A stretch of 64,000 nucleotides of DNA from Bacillus sp. ISL-37 (GTDB lineage Bacteria; Bacillota; Bacilli; Bacillales; Cytobacillaceae), in the NCBI RefSeq assembly GCF_018613315.1, contig NZ_JAGGQL010000032.1, positions 1 through 64,000 of the forward strand, in the 5' to 3' direction. Made by a program: the position numbers and the translations under genes. Position 1 is the stretch's first letter. The number at the start of each line of letters is the position of its first letter. Positions 40,703-52,653 of this stretch are shown here, in pieces. A model generated the notes under the pieces. It saw only the letters and a list, made by a program, of their open reading frames with translations. It did no database searches and was not told the DNA's origin.

Positions 40703-41686
40703 TTACGCGTTATATCTCTTTTTGGTTTCATCTATTATCATAGAATATAAAATTTCTGAAACTTTTTTTGTATCATGCCTGATAACATTGCCATCGAGCT
40801 CAGCGATATCATCTTGGACGACCTCAATTCCCAATGACATCAGCCGGTCAAGGTCAAAATGGACAGGCTGGGCAAGCTCTTCCTTATAGCGGAGCTCCAC
40901 ATCCGGTGGGATTGTCTCACTATTGACAAGGATCGTATCGATAAAAGCACAGTCCATATGGTCATAGATCGCTTTTATATGATCACTGGCAGCAAAATCA
41001 TGTGTTTCCCCTGCCTGGGTCATCAGATTGCAAATATACACTTTCCGTGCCTTGGCTTTGCACACTTCTTTACCAAGTCTCTTTACGAGCAAATTCGGCA
41101 GGATGCTTGTATACAAACTGCCAGGCCCGATCACGATCAAATCAGCTTCCCTGATCGCCTGGAGCGTTTCAGGCAATGGCTTCACGCCCTCTGGATTCAA
41201 AAAGACCCTTTTGATCCTTTTTCCTGAGTAAGGAATTTTGGACTCTCCCCTGACAATGCTGTCATCCTCCATCACGGCATTCAGCATGACGCTTCTGTTC
41301 GCGGCCGGCAGCACTTTTCCACGCACATTCAGGACCTTGCTCATTTCCTGGATCGCGTGAACGAAATTGCCTGTGATCGACGTCATCGCAGCCAAGATCA
41401 GATTGCCTAGCGAGTGGCCGGACAACTCATTGGCTGTATTGAACCGGTGCTGGAACATCTCTTCAATCAATGGCTCCACATCAGATAGTGCAGCAAGGAC
41501 ATTCCGGATATCACCCGGTGGAGGAATACTCATATCCTCCCTCAACCGGCCGGAGCTGCCGCCGTCATCAGCAACAGTGACGATCGCAGTGATGTCGACA
41601 GGGTGCTTTTTCAAACCCCGCAACAGGATTGGGAGGCCCGTTCCACCCCCGATGATGACGATTCTTGGCAATCCATCACTCATCAT
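40703..41686 (-). CDS. yvcK: YvcK (GlmR) gluconeogenesis/cell-envelope factor
   Basis: YvcK (GlmR) binds UDP-GlcNAc and steers carbon into cell wall precursors. In Bacillus it is needed for normal shape on gluconeogenic carbon sources. The 327 residues begin with a nucleotide-sugar binding [18 protein letters not shown] and [11 protein letters not shown] near 40. [12 protein letters not shown] lies near 95 and [17 protein letters not shown] near 190. Its ATG overlaps the rapZ stop by four bases (ATGA), so the two are translationally coupled. Confidence 0.95.
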   Translation of the reverse strand: MMSDGLPRIVIIGGGTGLPILLRGLKKHPVDITAIVTVADDGGSSGRLREDMSIPPPGDIRNVLAALSDVEPLIEEMFQHRFNTANELSGHSLGNLILAAMTSITGNFVHAIQEMSKVLNVRGKVLPAANRSVMLNAVMEDDSIVRGESKIPYSGKRIKRVFLNPEGVKPLPETLQAIREADLIVIGPGSLYTSILPNLLVKRLGKEVCKAKARKVYICNLMTQAGETHDFAASDHIKAIYDHMDCAFIDTILVNSETIPPDVELRYKEELAQPVHFDLDRLMSLGIEVVQDDIAELDGNVIRHDTKKVSEILYSMIIDETKKRYNA

Positions 41687-42576
41687 TTTATATGTCCCTG
41701 CCTTTTCTCGATATCACGGTGAGTTACACGGGTATGGTAATCTTTTTCGAAAAACTTGGCGATGTGCTCCGCCAATGCCACGGAACGATGCTGGCCGCCT
41801 GTACAGCCGATGGCGATGATGAGCTGAGCCTTTCCTTCCCGCTTATAATGTGGGAGCATGAAACTCAGCAAATCCGTCACCTTTTCGAGGAACTTGGTTG
41901 TCTCATTCCATTTTAAAACATATGTCGACACATCTTCATCAAGACCAGTTTTCGGACGCATATGTTCGATATAATGCGGATTCGGCAAAAAGCGGACGTC
42001 GAAAACAAGGTCGGCATCGATCGGTATTCCATGTTTGAAACCGAAGGACATGACATTGACGGTAAAAATCGTCTTCTTGTTCACCGAGAACTCCTCAAGG
42101 ATTTTTTCACGGAGATCCTTCGGCTTCATGCCAGTTGTTTTATAAAGAAGCTGCGCCCTGCCCTTCAGCTCTTCCAAAAGCTCACGTTCTAGCTGGATAC
42201 CTTCAAGTGGCAGTCCTGACGGAGCAAGCGGGTGCGAACGCCTCGTTTCTTTATAGCGGCGCACAAGAGTCGAATCATCCGCGTCAAGGAACAATACCTG
42301 CGGTGTCACCCAAGAAGTTTCCGCGAGGTCATCCAGCGCTTTGAATAGCGAGTCAAAAAATTCACGTCCGCGCAAATCCATGACGAGCGCCACTTTGTTC
42401 ATTTTCGTGCCAGATTCCTTCATTAACTCAAGGAATTTCGGCAGCAATGTTGGCGGCAGGTTGTCGACGCAGAAAAAACCTAGGTCTTCAAAGCTCTGGA
42501 TGGCGACGGTTTTCCCTGCGCCAGACATACCTGTTATAATCACGAGCTGGGTATCAGTGCTTGAACCGGTACTCAT
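41683..42576 (-). CDS. rapZ: RapZ/YvcJ RNase adapter and NTPase
   Basis: YvcJ is the Gram-positive member of the RapZ family, a nucleotide hydrolase. In enterics RapZ controls GlmS through small RNAs; in Bacillus it affects competence. Walker [11 protein letters not shown] is near residue 16, with [12 protein letters not shown] near 60 and the C-terminal domain [17 protein letters not shown] near 255. ATG at 42576, after GGGGGAAAG, gives 297 residues; an earlier TTG lies upstream of that site. It is coupled to yvcK. Confidence 0.95.
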   Translation of the reverse strand: MSTGSSTDTQLVIITGMSGAGKTVAIQSFEDLGFFCVDNLPPTLLPKFLELMKESGTKMNKVALVMDLRGREFFDSLFKALDDLAETSWVTPQVLFLDADDSTLVRRYKETRRSHPLAPSGLPLEGIQLERELLEELKGRAQLLYKTTGMKPKDLREKILEEFSVNKKTIFTVNVMSFGFKHGIPIDADLVFDVRFLPNPHYIEHMRPKTGLDEDVSTYVLKWNETTKFLEKVTDLLSFMLPHYKREGKAQLIIAIGCTGGQHRSVALAEHIAKFFEKDYHTRVTHRDIEKRQGHIK

Positions 42577-42612
42577 TTCTCTTTCCCCCTGCAAATTAAG
42601 TTATTTATCGTA

Positions 42613-43071
42613 TCAATTTGGATCGAGCCTGTAATTGATCAGCTCAAAATCCGGTGTATAAGTGAAAGTGCCATAGATAATTCCTTGTCCATGGACCATA
42701 TATTCTAAGATGTGATAATCACCCGCTGCCATTGGCAGATCTTTGATGTCGTCAAGCTCATGCCAGGAAATCGTACCTTCCTCTGATTCATCGAGATTGA
42801 TGCCATCTGCCTCAGTCGCGTAGAACGTGAACATCATCCACTCGGACACGACTTGATCATCTTCCTTGATGACAAATGTGAAAATCCCTTTGATCTGGGG
42901 ATTGCGCAGGTAAATCCCTGTTTCTTCGCGAAATTCCCTGACACATGAATCCTTCACGGTTTCTCCTGGTTCCATTTTTCCGCCTGGAGCCACCCACCAA
43001 TTTCGGCGCGGCTTTTGCAGCAGCAAAATCTTATCATCTTTTACTAAAACACAATTCGTCACTCGCTGCAT
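42613..43071 (-). CDS. yvcI: NUDIX hydrolase YvcI
   Basis: The protein hydrolyses a nucleoside diphosphate linked to some other moiety, possibly a damaged nucleotide. The Nudix box GGKMEPGETVKDSCVREF-REETGI (near 31-53) is intact. The N-terminus RVTNCVLVKDDKILLLQKP and length (152 residues) fit the Bacillus YvcI family. ATG at 43071 lies six bases after AAAGAGGTG. It is the gene before rapZ in the cluster. The substrate is unknown. Confidence 0.9.
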   Translation of the reverse strand: MQRVTNCVLVKDDKILLLQKPRRNWWVAPGGKMEPGETVKDSCVREFREETGIYLRNPQIKGIFTFVIKEDDQVVSEWMMFTFYATEADGINLDESEEGTISWHELDDIKDLPMAAGDYHILEYMVHGQGIIYGTFTYTPDFELINYRLDPN

Positions 43072-43589
43072 CCAATCCACCTCTTTATATGTAGGCCAAC
43101 TAGGCTCTTTAAAAATTTTCGTATACTTTGCCGTTTTTTACACAGAAAATGGCTGCTGTTTTTCGATTCTAATCAATATCAAAAAAAGCAGCATTCTGAA
43201 AAAAGCAGTCCTGCAAATTAGCTCAACTTTTATTCTTTCCATTATACTATTTTTAGTTTTTCGCCACAATGAATACAAAGATGATATTTTTGTTAAGGAG
43301 TAAGTGGAATCTGCAGATTTAAATTCTAGCTGGCGTATGGTGTTATAATCCGTTTCAATGGCCTGTTTCATTTTTATGCAAAAAAAAGAGCACAGGATAA
43401 CCTGTGCCGTCAAAGGATTATATTTTTAAAAGGGGGTCAATTTCTACTCCTATAATACCCCATGATTGTTTCACTACTGTTACAGGAGAATTAATAAATA
43501 ATTACGGTTTGTTAATTTATGCCGAGATGGGATGTTTTTACCAATGGACTGGAAAAACCCGCTGAATCGTTTCCAGCGGGTATTGCATT
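43072..43589. other. gap between yvcI and trxB
   Basis: Contents: a fragment at 43102-43139 resembling the left end of the MITE-like element (GGCTCTTT ... TTCGTATACTTTG); a strong hairpin near 43387-43408 (GCACAGG, TTAT, CCTGTGC, then eight T on the minus strand), likely a terminator of an unidentified short transcript; and the trxB terminator at 43553-43582 (ACCCGCTG and CAGCGGGT). Open frames here have no ribosome sites or recognisable product. Confidence 0.5.
43553..43582 (-). terminator. terminator after trxB
   Basis: ACCCGCTG and CAGCGGGT pair across nine bases, with TTTTTCC following on the minus strand. It lies just past the trxB stop, so trxB is not necessarily co-transcribed with yvcI. 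Confidence 0.8.
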
Positions 43590-44567
<978 letters not shown>

Positions 44568-44680
44568 CTATTATTTCATCCAAGATAGTATTTCCTTCCT
44601 AAACATATCCTATAAAACAGGAAGCGCATAGTCCAAAAATATGCTTAATAAAGGTCCCTGTTCACTAAATTGACAAAATA

Positions 44681-44730
44681 AAAAGAGGGTAAACCTCGTC
44701 TGCTGCTCACAGACTTAGTTTACCCTTTTA
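44681..44730 (-). terminator. terminator after the TPR gene
   Basis: On the minus strand AAAGGGTAAAC and GTTTACCCTC form a stem with extra inner pairing, followed by TTTTT. The stem begins at the stop codon of yvcD. Confidence 0.75.
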
Positions 44731-46236
44731 AATGCTGTCTTCTTCTTGAAGAAACTCGTTTGCCAAATTTATATATTTGGATAGTGTAGATACAGACAAT
44801 CCATATTTTTTCGCTACTGCTGCTTTTGATGTCTTGATATTTCTTAGCTTATCCCAGAGATAATCAACCGCTGCGGCCCATGCTTTTTTGTTCTTGAAGT
44901 CATAGCCAGCCTCAACTGCCTGTTCAAAAACTGAAAACCACATGATGTAGACACCAGCTTCATTATTGCCGATCGGCTGGTGGTGGTCATAAAGGAGCTT
45001 TGCTGTTTCATGCGCGCCCTTTACTTCCTCTTCCTTACTGCTTAGTTTGCCGGAAGCTACATACGCAAGGTACGATTTTTCCATTTCCGTCATTTTATCC
45101 GTTGATGTCTCCGCTGCGAGGATTTCCTTCTTTTTCGCGGAAACAGATGTGAGGAATAGCGCAAAAAGTCGCTCCTCTGGATAATCGCTGTTCAACTGGT
45201 TCAGGATAGCCGAAACCTGCGCTTCGAACTTTACGCCCGGTTTGTCTGCCCACGGCTCCATTCCCTCTTTTTCAGGACTGAACTCGAGTACCTTTTTCCA
45301 GGCATTACGTGCTGTATTTTCTCTGCCGGTAAAATAAGAAGCATGAGACAACCAGTAATAGAAAGCACCGTCGCCTTCAAAACCTGTTTTTTGCAGCTTC
45401 TTCAACCAGCGGTAAGCCAGTTCGTATTCACCGACAAGCGCAAATGTCGCGCCAAGCTTGAACTGGTGCTCCACGTGGATCGGGTGGATTTTTTCAAGAG
45501 AGGCCTTAAGATCCTGGCCTTCTTTCTCCTGTCCCTGATAATGCGCGAATACGAGGGCATTGCACAATGCATGCAGGTTGCCGGGATTCTGTTGCAGAAC
45601 ATCATTCAGGATGTCACGAGCCTTTGTTGTTTCACCAAGGTAGAAGTACGCCAGCGCCAGGTTATTGTAAGCTGACCAATATTCCGGATACTCCTCGATG
45701 ACCTCCTGGAAAATCTCTATCGCCTTTGGGAATTCGCCGGATTCAAGGTGATTGCGGGCTTCCTCCTGCTTGACGATCAGGTCATCCTCTTCATAATAAT
45801 CCTCATCCATCTCTTCTGCTTCCATCGTGAGAAGTTCAAGCAGGTCGCTCGCGTCCTCGGCAAACTCACCATCTTCATTCAATTCCATATAAAGATTAGC
45901 ATGCCTGAACGCATCCCGGAACAAGCCTAAATGAGCGTAGTTATTCGCTAAGAAATAGTGGCATTCTGTCATGTTTTCATCAAGTTCTTCGAGGACCAAG
46001 TGCAAAAGACGGTTAGACTGCTGGTATTCACCCAGCTCCGACTGCACGATCGCCAGCTGGCAAACGATCATCGGCTCGCCAGGCTCAAGGTGCATCGCAC
46101 GCTGGAAATACTTTTCAGCCTTTTTTAGGTCCCGCCTGTGGAAAGCCTTGACCCCTTTGGTGAAGTAATATTCACCAGTAGGAACAAATGACAGCAATTG
46201 ACCTTTTTGCTTCATCGCTTTAGAGTCTTTTCCCAT
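44728..46236 (-). CDS. yvcD: tetratricopeptide-repeat protein YvcD
   Basis: This 502-residue cytoplasmic protein is built mainly of TPR helices: FTKGVKAFHRRDLKKAEKYF near 30, CHYFLANNYAHLGLFRDAF near 100, and SAYNNLALAYFYLGETTKA near 195. It is acidic around 145-155 (EEMDEDYYEEDD). The last 60 residues carry a small helix-turn-helix-like segment (SKAAVAKKYGLSVSTLSKYI). Similar genes lie beside trxB in Bacillus, where their role is not established. ATG at 46236 has GGAGG five bases upstream. It probably scaffolds protein contacts. Confidence 0.88.
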   Translation of the reverse strand: MGKDSKAMKQKGQLLSFVPTGEYYFTKGVKAFHRRDLKKAEKYFQRAMHLEPGEPMIVCQLAIVQSELGEYQQSNRLLHLVLEELDENMTECHYFLANNYAHLGLFRDAFRHANLYMELNEDGEFAEDASDLLELLTMEAEEMDEDYYEEDDLIVKQEEARNHLESGEFPKAIEIFQEVIEEYPEYWSAYNNLALAYFYLGETTKARDILNDVLQQNPGNLHALCNALVFAHYQGQEKEGQDLKASLEKIHPIHVEHQFKLGATFALVGEYELAYRWLKKLQKTGFEGDGAFYYWLSHASYFTGRENTARNAWKKVLEFSPEKEGMEPWADKPGVKFEAQVSAILNQLNSDYPEERLFALFLTSVSAKKKEILAAETSTDKMTEMEKSYLAYVASGKLSSKEEEVKGAHETAKLLYDHHQPIGNNEAGVYIMWFSVFEQAVEAGYDFKNKKAWAAAVDYLWDKLRNIKTSKAAVAKKYGLSVSTLSKYINLANEFLQEEDSI

Positions 46237-46629
46237 ATGATCCTCCATTTATATTTTAGTAAAACTATATCCTTTGAACCTTTGGTTTGTATAAGAATAC
46301 ACATACAGTGTTTTATCGAAGCAACTTTAACTAATGTAGTATAACATACGGACAGAGTGTTCGAGAAGGTGTGGATTTGAATTTGTATTGTGGTGGGTGT
46401 ATCCAGTTGGTTAAAAAGTGTGGTTTATTAGCGGTTGGTCGAATTATTGGGAAAAGTGGTCGAATAATCTTTAAATGTGGTCGAATAAATTAAAAATCCG
46501 CCAGAATAATTCAATAAGTGGTCGAATTAATTTGTTTTTCGCCAATATAATTAATCTGTACTTTTAAAAGAGGGATTTTCAGTGCTGAAATCGAATATAT
46601 GAGTTAGAATTTTTAAGGAGTGATAGCAT
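46237..46629. other. gap holding a 21-bp-period repeat array
   Basis: This gap separates the divergent yvcD and NERD genes, so it should carry promoters for both. Apart from the repeat array at 46435-46558 I see only AT-rich DNA and the AAGGAG site of the next gene at 46616-46621. Confidence 0.6.
46435..46558. repeat. array of 21-bp-period repeats, copy 1
   Basis: Six units begin at about 46435, 46456, 46477, 46498, 46518 and 46540. Four start (G/T)TGGTCGAAT and two start with CGCCA, and each then runs into an A/T-rich tail. The order is G, G, G, C, G, C. An inverted copy with the same order lies at 56325-56440. The period equals two helical turns. Confidence 0.75.
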
Positions 46630-47601
46630 TTGATAGGCAAAAAAAGAGAATATCCTAAAGAAATCATGATATTAGAAGCCATAGTAAGACGTTTCCCTCC
46701 TGATGACTTCAGAAAAGCGGAATTCGAGAAGAAACTTTACCGGAAACGGGCAGGTTACAAAGGAGAAAAGACGCTGGATTACTATTTAGAGCAAATTGAC
46801 CACTCAGAAATGGTAATTTTGTACGATTTAAGAATTCCGATCAACAGTACCCACTTCCAACTCGACACCCTCATCATTACCCCTTATTTTCTCCTCATCA
46901 TCGATTCCAAAAATTACGCAGGAACACTCATTTTCCTTCCAGAATTTAACCAACTGATTCGTGTACAGAACGATATAGAAGAAGTTTTTCCCGACCCGAT
47001 TCTCCAGACAAAAATCCAGGCATCTCAATTAAAAGCATTTCTTAAAAAACATCATATTACACCTCCACCGATTGAAAATCTTGTTGCCATTAGCAATTCA
47101 CAGGCCATCATCAAAAATCCAACCAATGACAAGGAAGTCAGTTATAGAGTCTTCAGGTCAGCGAATGTTGCCTTTAAAATCCCTCCATTTTACCAAAAGC
47201 ATACCCAGTCCCATCTCTCTAAAAATGAAATGAAGAAAATCGCCAGACATTTAATTAAGGCGCACGAACCACTGGTTCCAGACCCAAAATCAATGAACCT
47301 GCCATTTGATAAAATAGTTAAGGGTGGGCAGTGCCCTGCCTGCGAGGCATTCGGAATGGACTACCGCCAGGGGAAATGGACTTGTTTTAGCTGTGGACAT
47401 AAAACTGCGGATGTCCATATTCAGGCATTGAGGGATTACTTCCTTATTTACGGCCCTTCTATTACTAGCAAGCAATTCCGAGAATTCATGAAAGTCAGAT
47501 CTCCTTCTACTGCGAAACGCCTGCTATCTTCTATGAATCTCACGTTTGACGGCACAACCAAAGGGCGCACCTACTTTCCGGGCAAAAGCTTCTTTGATTA
47601 A
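46630..47601 (+). CDS. NERD-domain (nuclease-related) protein with C-terminal zinc ribbon
   Basis: The protein has 323 residues. Residues about 35-150 match the NERD domain, a relative of Holliday-junction-resolvase-type nucleases: GEKTLDYYLEQID, FQLDTLIITPYFLLIIDSKNY (Asp and Asp-x-Lys positions present). The last third has a zinc ribbon (CPACEAFGMDYRQGKWTCFSCG near 235-256) and a helix-turn-helix-like tail. It starts at TTG (46630), nine bases after AAGGAG. DNA or RNA cleavage is plausible but not shown. It stands alone among housekeeping genes, and a MITE-like copy begins one base after its stop. Confidence 0.88.
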   Translation: MIGKKREYPKEIMILEAIVRRFPPDDFRKAEFEKKLYRKRAGYKGEKTLDYYLEQIDHSEMVILYDLRIPINSTHFQLDTLIITPYFLLIIDSKNYAGTLIFLPEFNQLIRVQNDIEEVFPDPILQTKIQASQLKAFLKKHHITPPPIENLVAISNSQAIIKNPTNDKEVSYRVFRSANVAFKIPPFYQKHTQSHLSKNEMKKIARHLIKAHEPLVPDPKSMNLPFDKIVKGGQCPACEAFGMDYRQGKWTCFSCGHKTADVHIQALRDYFLIYGPSITSKQFREFMKVRSPSTAKRLLSSMNLTFDGTTKGRTYFPGKSFFD

Positions 47602-47785
47602 AGCTCTTTTCTCAAACTTTGTTGCTTTTGACTACAAAATAGTATTGAATGCCCTATTTTTCTCCGCAAAGTTGATTCTTTATATGAGAAAAGAGCATGC
47701 AAATTTGATACCGACCTGCAAAATGGCTTTATATTACGTTAAAATCGGCTTTAGGATTTTAACAACAATCTTTACGAAAACAGCC
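47602..47785. repeat. MITE-like dispersed element, copy B
   Basis: The left end GCTCTTTTCTCAAACTTTGT and the right end, complementary, GGCTGTTTTCGTAAAGATTG are inverted repeats. GAGAAAAGAGC (47686-47696) pairs with the left end, as in copy A at 40462-40635. It abuts the NERD gene stop codon and lies just before the his operon terminator. Confidence 0.7.
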
Positions 47786-47803
47786 TTGATTAATTTATGG
47801 CAG

Positions 47804-47840
47804 AAAAAACCCAGCGCAATACTACTCTTCTGCGCTGGGC
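47804..47840 (-). terminator. his operon terminator overlapping the hisIE stop
   Basis: On the minus strand CCCAGCGCA (inside the last codons of hisIE) pairs with TGCGCTGGG and is followed by TTTTTTC. The stem thus includes the end of the coding sequence and the stop codon. Confidence 0.85.
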
Positions 47841-48462
47841 TTCTTCCTTTTATTTAATACTGCCAATACTTCTTTTAGCGGCAGCTTCTGTTCCTGCAAC
47901 AGGACCATTAGGTGGTAAAGCAGGTCTGCTGCTTCCCACTTCAACTCTTCTGGGTCGCGGTTTTTGGCGGCGATGATGACTTCTGATGCTTCTTCACCGA
48001 CTTTTTTCAAAATCTTGTCGACGCCTTTTTCAAATAAGTAGGTGGTGTAGGCGCCTTCCGGCATTTCCTGTTCTCGCTCGCGGATTGTTTTTTCTAGTTC
48101 GAGCATAACGGCAAAATCGCCTAGTGAAGCAAGCTGATCAGCAGGACGCTCCAGCAAGTTTTCTGAAAAACAGCTGACTGCGCCTGTATGGCATGCTGGT
48201 CCGGCTGGTTCGACTAGCACCACGAGAGCGTCTCCGTCACAGTCGTACTTCAACTCAACGATCTTTTGGGTGTTGCCGCTCGTTGCGCCTTTGTGCCAGA
48301 GCTCCTGGCGGGAACGGCTGTAAAACCAGGTTTCGCGTGTTTCAAGCGACTTGCCTAGGGATTCTTCATTCATATACGCAACAGTAAGGACTTCACGTGT
48401 TGCTGCATCTTGGACGACTGCAGTAATCAGGCCATTTTCATCAAACTTCAATTCTTCTATTT

Positions 48463-48466
<4 letters not shown>
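47822..48466 (-). CDS. hisIE: bifunctional phosphoribosyl-AMP cyclohydrolase / phosphoribosyl-ATP pyrophosphatase
   Basis: The enzyme catalyses steps two and three of histidine synthesis. The N-terminal cyclohydrolase (about 1-105) has the metal-site YMNEESL, the WHKGATSGN motif near 57, [20 protein letters not shown] near 75-95 and SCF. The C-terminal pyrophosphatase (about 110-214) has [29 protein letters not shown] and [13 protein letters not shown] with acidic metal ligands. Length of 214 is typical of the fused Bacillus form. Its start overlaps the hisF stop by four bases. It is last in the operon. Confidence 0.97.
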
Positions 48467-49220
<754 letters not shown>

Positions 49221-49221
<1 letters not shown>

Positions 49222-49952
49222 CAGGCACCACCCGCTTCCAACGCAGATTTTACCGAAAAACGGCCTTCATAAATGGCCTTGCCAACAATCGCACCGCTGA
49301 CCCCATCATCACTCAACTGTCGAAGAGCGGCTAAATCGTTAAGCGAGCTGACACCGCCGGAAGCGATGACACTTTTGCCCGTTTCCAATGCAAGCTGGCG
49401 GGTTGCCTCCACGTTTGGTCCTGCAAGAGTGCCGTCTGTTGCTATATCGGTAAAAATGAAAGTCTCTGCACCGGCATCAGCGAATCTTTTGCCAAGCTCG
49501 ACAGCACTCACTTCGGAAGTGTTCAGCCAGCCATGCGTCGCGACATAACCGTTTTTCGCATCAAGACCAATCGCAATTTTGGCACCGTATTTCCTGACCA
49601 TTTCCTCGGCGAACTCTGGATTGGAAACGGCAATGCTGCCAATGATGACACGGGTGACGCCGTTATCAAGATAATGATTGATATCAGCTTCACTGCGGAT
49701 GCCTCCGCCAATCTGAATTTTCACGCCTAGCTCTTGGGCAGACTGAATCACAAATTTATCGTTGACCCGCCTGCCATCCCGTGCGCCATCGAGGTCGACC
49801 ATATGAATCCACTCTGCACCTTCATTAGCGAATGTTTTCGCCATTTCAAAAGGAGACTCTCCATATACAGTTTCCTTGTCATAATCGCCTTGCAGCAGCC
49901 TTACGCATTTTCCGCCGCGCATGTCGATCGCCGGGTAGATTGTGAATTTCAT
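49221..49952 (-). CDS. hisA: ProFAR isomerase HisA
   Basis: HisA opens the ribose of ProFAR in an Amadori rearrangement, step four of the pathway. It is a half-barrel-duplicated TIM barrel of 243 residues with catalytic Asp in [15 protein letters not shown] (near 9) and Asp in [13 protein letters not shown] (near 130). Phosphate loops are [11 protein letters not shown] near 80 and [12 protein letters not shown] near 175. It overlaps hisH by four bases and hisF by one. Confidence 0.98.
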
Positions 49953-50590
49953 TCTTCTGTCTTCCTTTCTGTTGCAAGGTTCGTAAAATTACGGAGCAGT
50001 GCCATTCCGATATCACTGCTTTTTTCCGGATGAAACTGCATCCCATAGATATTATTCCTGCCTACGATGGCTGGCACTTCTACATCATGATAATCACCGA
50101 CTGCTACCAGGACTTCCGGCTCGTTCGTTTTTACATAATAAGAGTGGACGAAATACACGTAATCTTCTTCAAGTGATGTGAGTAAAGGAGACTCTCCGGT
50201 AAAGCGAAGCTTGTTCCATCCCATATGCGGAACCTTATAAGCTTCCCCTTCTGCCGTCTGGCCGCTAAAACGCTCCACTTTTCCAGGAAGCAGGTTCAAG
50301 CCCTTCGTCAGGCCATTTTCCGTACTTTGTTCGAACAGAAGCTGCATGCCGAGGCAGATTCCGAGCACAGGCTTGCCGGTAGCAGCGAAAGCGTGGATCA
50401 GCTCAGTCAATCCAGTGCGATCCAACATTTCCATCGCATCACGGAATGAACCGACGCCGGGGACGATTAGTGCATCTGCATCCATCAAATTCCCCTTATA
50501 TTGTGAGATAAAGTATGGCGCATCAAGCCGTTCGAGCGCTTTACTGACGCTGAACAGATTGCCCATGCCGTAATCGACGATGCCTATCAT
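49949..50590 (-). CDS. hisH: imidazole glycerol phosphate synthase glutaminase HisH
   Basis: HisH frees ammonia from glutamine and channels it to HisF. It is a class I glutamine amidotransferase of 213 residues. The N-terminal [22 protein letters not shown] (oxyanion), the nucleophile in [12 protein letters not shown] (Cys near 80) and the His/Glu of [10 protein letters not shown] (near 190) are all present. A 153-bp gap separates it from hisB; the other his genes are much closer. Confidence 0.98.
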   Translation of the reverse strand: MIGIVDYGMGNLFSVSKALERLDAPYFISQYKGNLMDADALIVPGVGSFRDAMEMLDRTGLTELIHAFAATGKPVLGICLGMQLLFEQSTENGLTKGLNLLPGKVERFSGQTAEGEAYKVPHMGWNKLRFTGESPLLTSLEEDYVYFVHSYYVKTNEPEVLVAVGDYHDVEVPAIVGRNNIYGMQFHPEKSSDIGMALLRNFTNLATERKTEE

Positions 50591-50703
50591 GAGTTAACTT
50601 CCTTCCTTTTACAGAGTTCGGGCTTTCTTTCCCTACCAGGGGCATAAGAGCTTCATTCCTCTTCAAATCGAATAATGGTGTCTCTTATAATACCCGTAGA
50701 GAT

Positions 50704-50759
50704 TCCCTTATAACATCCCTTTAGTACTTCGTTTACCGCTCCCTTACAACATCCCTTTC
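50704..50759. repeat. partial duplication of the hisB 3' end
   Basis: The hisB stop region reads, on the minus strand, AAAGGGATGTTGTAAGGGA (50757-50739). A near copy, AAAGGGATGTTATAAGGGA, occurs 36 bp downstream (50721-50703). It looks like a small local duplication and has no evident function. Confidence 0.5.
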
Positions 50760-51331
50760 GTTGAAGGAACGCCTTTCACCCGCGGGTCGATGGTCGTTGC
50801 TTCATCAAGCGCGCGGCCAAGGGCTTTGAATACTGCTTCAATCATATGGTGAGTATTTTTTCCGTAGTGGACGATGACATGCAGATTCATTCTTGCTTCA
50901 AGCGCAAGCTTCCATAGGAATTCGTGGACTAGCTCGACATCGAAAGTACCAACCTGCTGGGCAGGGAATTCTGCGCGCATTTCGAGGTGCGGGCGGTTGC
51001 TAAGATCGACGACGACCTGCGCCAGGGCTTCATCCATTGGGACAAAAGCGTTTCCGTAGCGTTTGATTCCTTTTTTATCGCCAAGTGCTTCGCGAAGCGC
51101 CTGTCCAATGCAGATGCCGATATCTTCGGTTGTATGGTGCCCATCCACCTCAACATCTCCATTCGCATCCACCTTCAAATCAAACTGGCCATGCTTAGCA
51201 AATAAATCGAGCATATGGGAAAGAAAAGGCACTCCAGTTTCCAGTTCTGTTTTTCCTTCGCCATCGATGCTAAAATCCAAATCTATTTTTGTTTCATTCG
51301 TATATCTTTTTACCGTTGCGGTGCGTTCCAT
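50744..51331 (-). CDS. hisB: imidazoleglycerol-phosphate dehydratase
   Basis: This is a manganese enzyme that dehydrates imidazole glycerol phosphate to the acetol phosphate, 24-meric in relatives. It has 195 residues. The HHTTEDIGI metal motif is near 62, and HMLDLFAKHG and its duplicated partner HEFLWKLALEARMNLHV are conserved, as is HHMIEAVFKALGRAL. It is the monofunctional form without the phosphatase domain. ATG at 51331 follows GGAGGGAAA by four bases. The histidinol-phosphate phosphatase gene is not in this operon. Confidence 0.97.
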   Translation of the reverse strand: MERTATVKRYTNETKIDLDFSIDGEGKTELETGVPFLSHMLDLFAKHGQFDLKVDANGDVEVDGHHTTEDIGICIGQALREALGDKKGIKRYGNAFVPMDEALAQVVVDLSNRPHLEMRAEFPAQQVGTFDVELVHEFLWKLALEARMNLHVIVHYGKNTHHMIEAVFKALGRALDEATTIDPRVKGVPSTKGML

Positions 51332-51355
51332 GAACTTTCCCTCCATATGCTTTAA

Positions 51356-52624
51356 TCACGATTTCAGTCTTGCTTCCACGGCCCGGGCGTGAGCTTCCAA
51401 CCCTTCAAGCCTTGCGAACTCGGCGATTTTTGCACCGTTATCATTCATCGCTTTTTCACTGTAAAGGATGATGCTGGATTTCTTTTGGAAATCCTCCACG
51501 CTCAAAGGACTTGAAAAACGCGCTGTCCCGTTTGTTGGCAGGACATGGTTCGGTCCGGCGAAGTAATCACCTACAGGCTCTGAGCTGTATCTCCCCAGGA
51601 AAATCGCGCCTGCGTGCTTTATTTTACCGAGCAGTTCCATCGGATTCTCCGTGACGATTTCAAGATGCTCCGGTGCAAGCTGGTTGATTGCCGCCACAGC
51701 CTCATCCATATCCGCTGCCACATAAATTGCCCCGAAGTCTTCGATTGCCTGTGTGGCGATTTCTTTTCTCGGCAATTGCGAAAGCTGCTTATAGACTTCA
51801 TTTTGAACGTCAGCTGCAAGAGTACTGGATGTTGTCACTAACACCGCACATGCCCTCGGGTCATGCTCTGCCTGGGAAAGCAGGTCAGCCGCGATTTCGT
51901 TGGCTCGCGCTGTATCGTCGGCCAGGATGCCAATCTCGCTTGGTCCAGCGATCATATCAATTGCAACGTCGCCGAAAACTTCGCGCTTGGCGAGGGCGAC
52001 ATAAATGTTTCCCGGACCGGTGATTTTATCGACCGGCTTGATTGTTTCAGTTCCATATGCCAGGGCGGCAATTCCCTGGGCTCCGCCGATCTTATAGATC
52101 TCTTTTACCCCGGCGATATCTGCGGCAACGAGCACGCCTGCCGGAAGCTTTCCGTCAGTACCTGGCGGCGATACCATCACGATCCGCTCGACACCCGCGG
52201 TTTTTGCCGGAATGACATTCATCAATACCGAGGACGGATAAGCAGCGGTTCCACCAGGCACATAGACACCGACAGAATCGAGCGGTGTCACCTTCTGGCC
52301 AAGCATTGTGCCATTTTCCTCTGTCGTCATCCATGAAGGACGCAGCTGTTTTTCATGGTATTTACGTATATTGGCTGCTGCCTCAGTAATGATGTCGACA
52401 AGCTGACTGCTGACATTTTTATAGGCTTCAGAAATTTCATTCTCTGTCACAAGAAATTCATCGAGCGCCACTGAATCAAACTTTTCGGTAAAAGTCCTGA
52501 GGGCCTGGTCCCCGGAAGCCCTGACTTCCGCGATAATGTCCTGTACGGCTTTTCGCTGTTCTTCGGTTCCGCCATCAACGGTTCGTTTTAATGACAAGCT
52601 TCCATCTATCTGTAAAATATCCAT
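51356..52624 (-). CDS. hisD: histidinol dehydrogenase
   Basis: HisD oxidises histidinol to histidine in two NAD-linked steps and needs zinc. It has 422 residues with [19 protein letters not shown] near 122, [16 protein letters not shown] near 205, and [12 protein letters not shown] near 235. SQAEHDPRA near 262 carries the zinc ligand, and [13 protein letters not shown] lies near 325. Length and motifs are standard. It lies 24 bp before hisB and 29 bp after hisG. Confidence 0.98.
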   Translation of the reverse strand: MDILQIDGSLSLKRTVDGGTEEQRKAVQDIIAEVRASGDQALRTFTEKFDSVALDEFLVTENEISEAYKNVSSQLVDIITEAAANIRKYHEKQLRPSWMTTEENGTMLGQKVTPLDSVGVYVPGGTAAYPSSVLMNVIPAKTAGVERIVMVSPPGTDGKLPAGVLVAADIAGVKEIYKIGGAQGIAALAYGTETIKPVDKITGPGNIYVALAKREVFGDVAIDMIAGPSEIGILADDTARANEIAADLLSQAEHDPRACAVLVTTSSTLAADVQNEVYKQLSQLPRKEIATQAIEDFGAIYVAADMDEAVAAINQLAPEHLEIVTENPMELLGKIKHAGAIFLGRYSSEPVGDYFAGPNHVLPTNGTARFSSPLSVEDFQKKSSIILYSEKAMNDNGAKIAEFARLEGLEAHARAVEARLKS

Positions 52625-52653
52625 CGGGAATCAAATCCTTTCAGATCCACAAT

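Noticed and set aside
43138-43413. Leftward 91-residue open frame between yvcI and trxB
   Set aside because: It has no ribosome site, contains a terminator hairpin inside it, and resembles nothing known.
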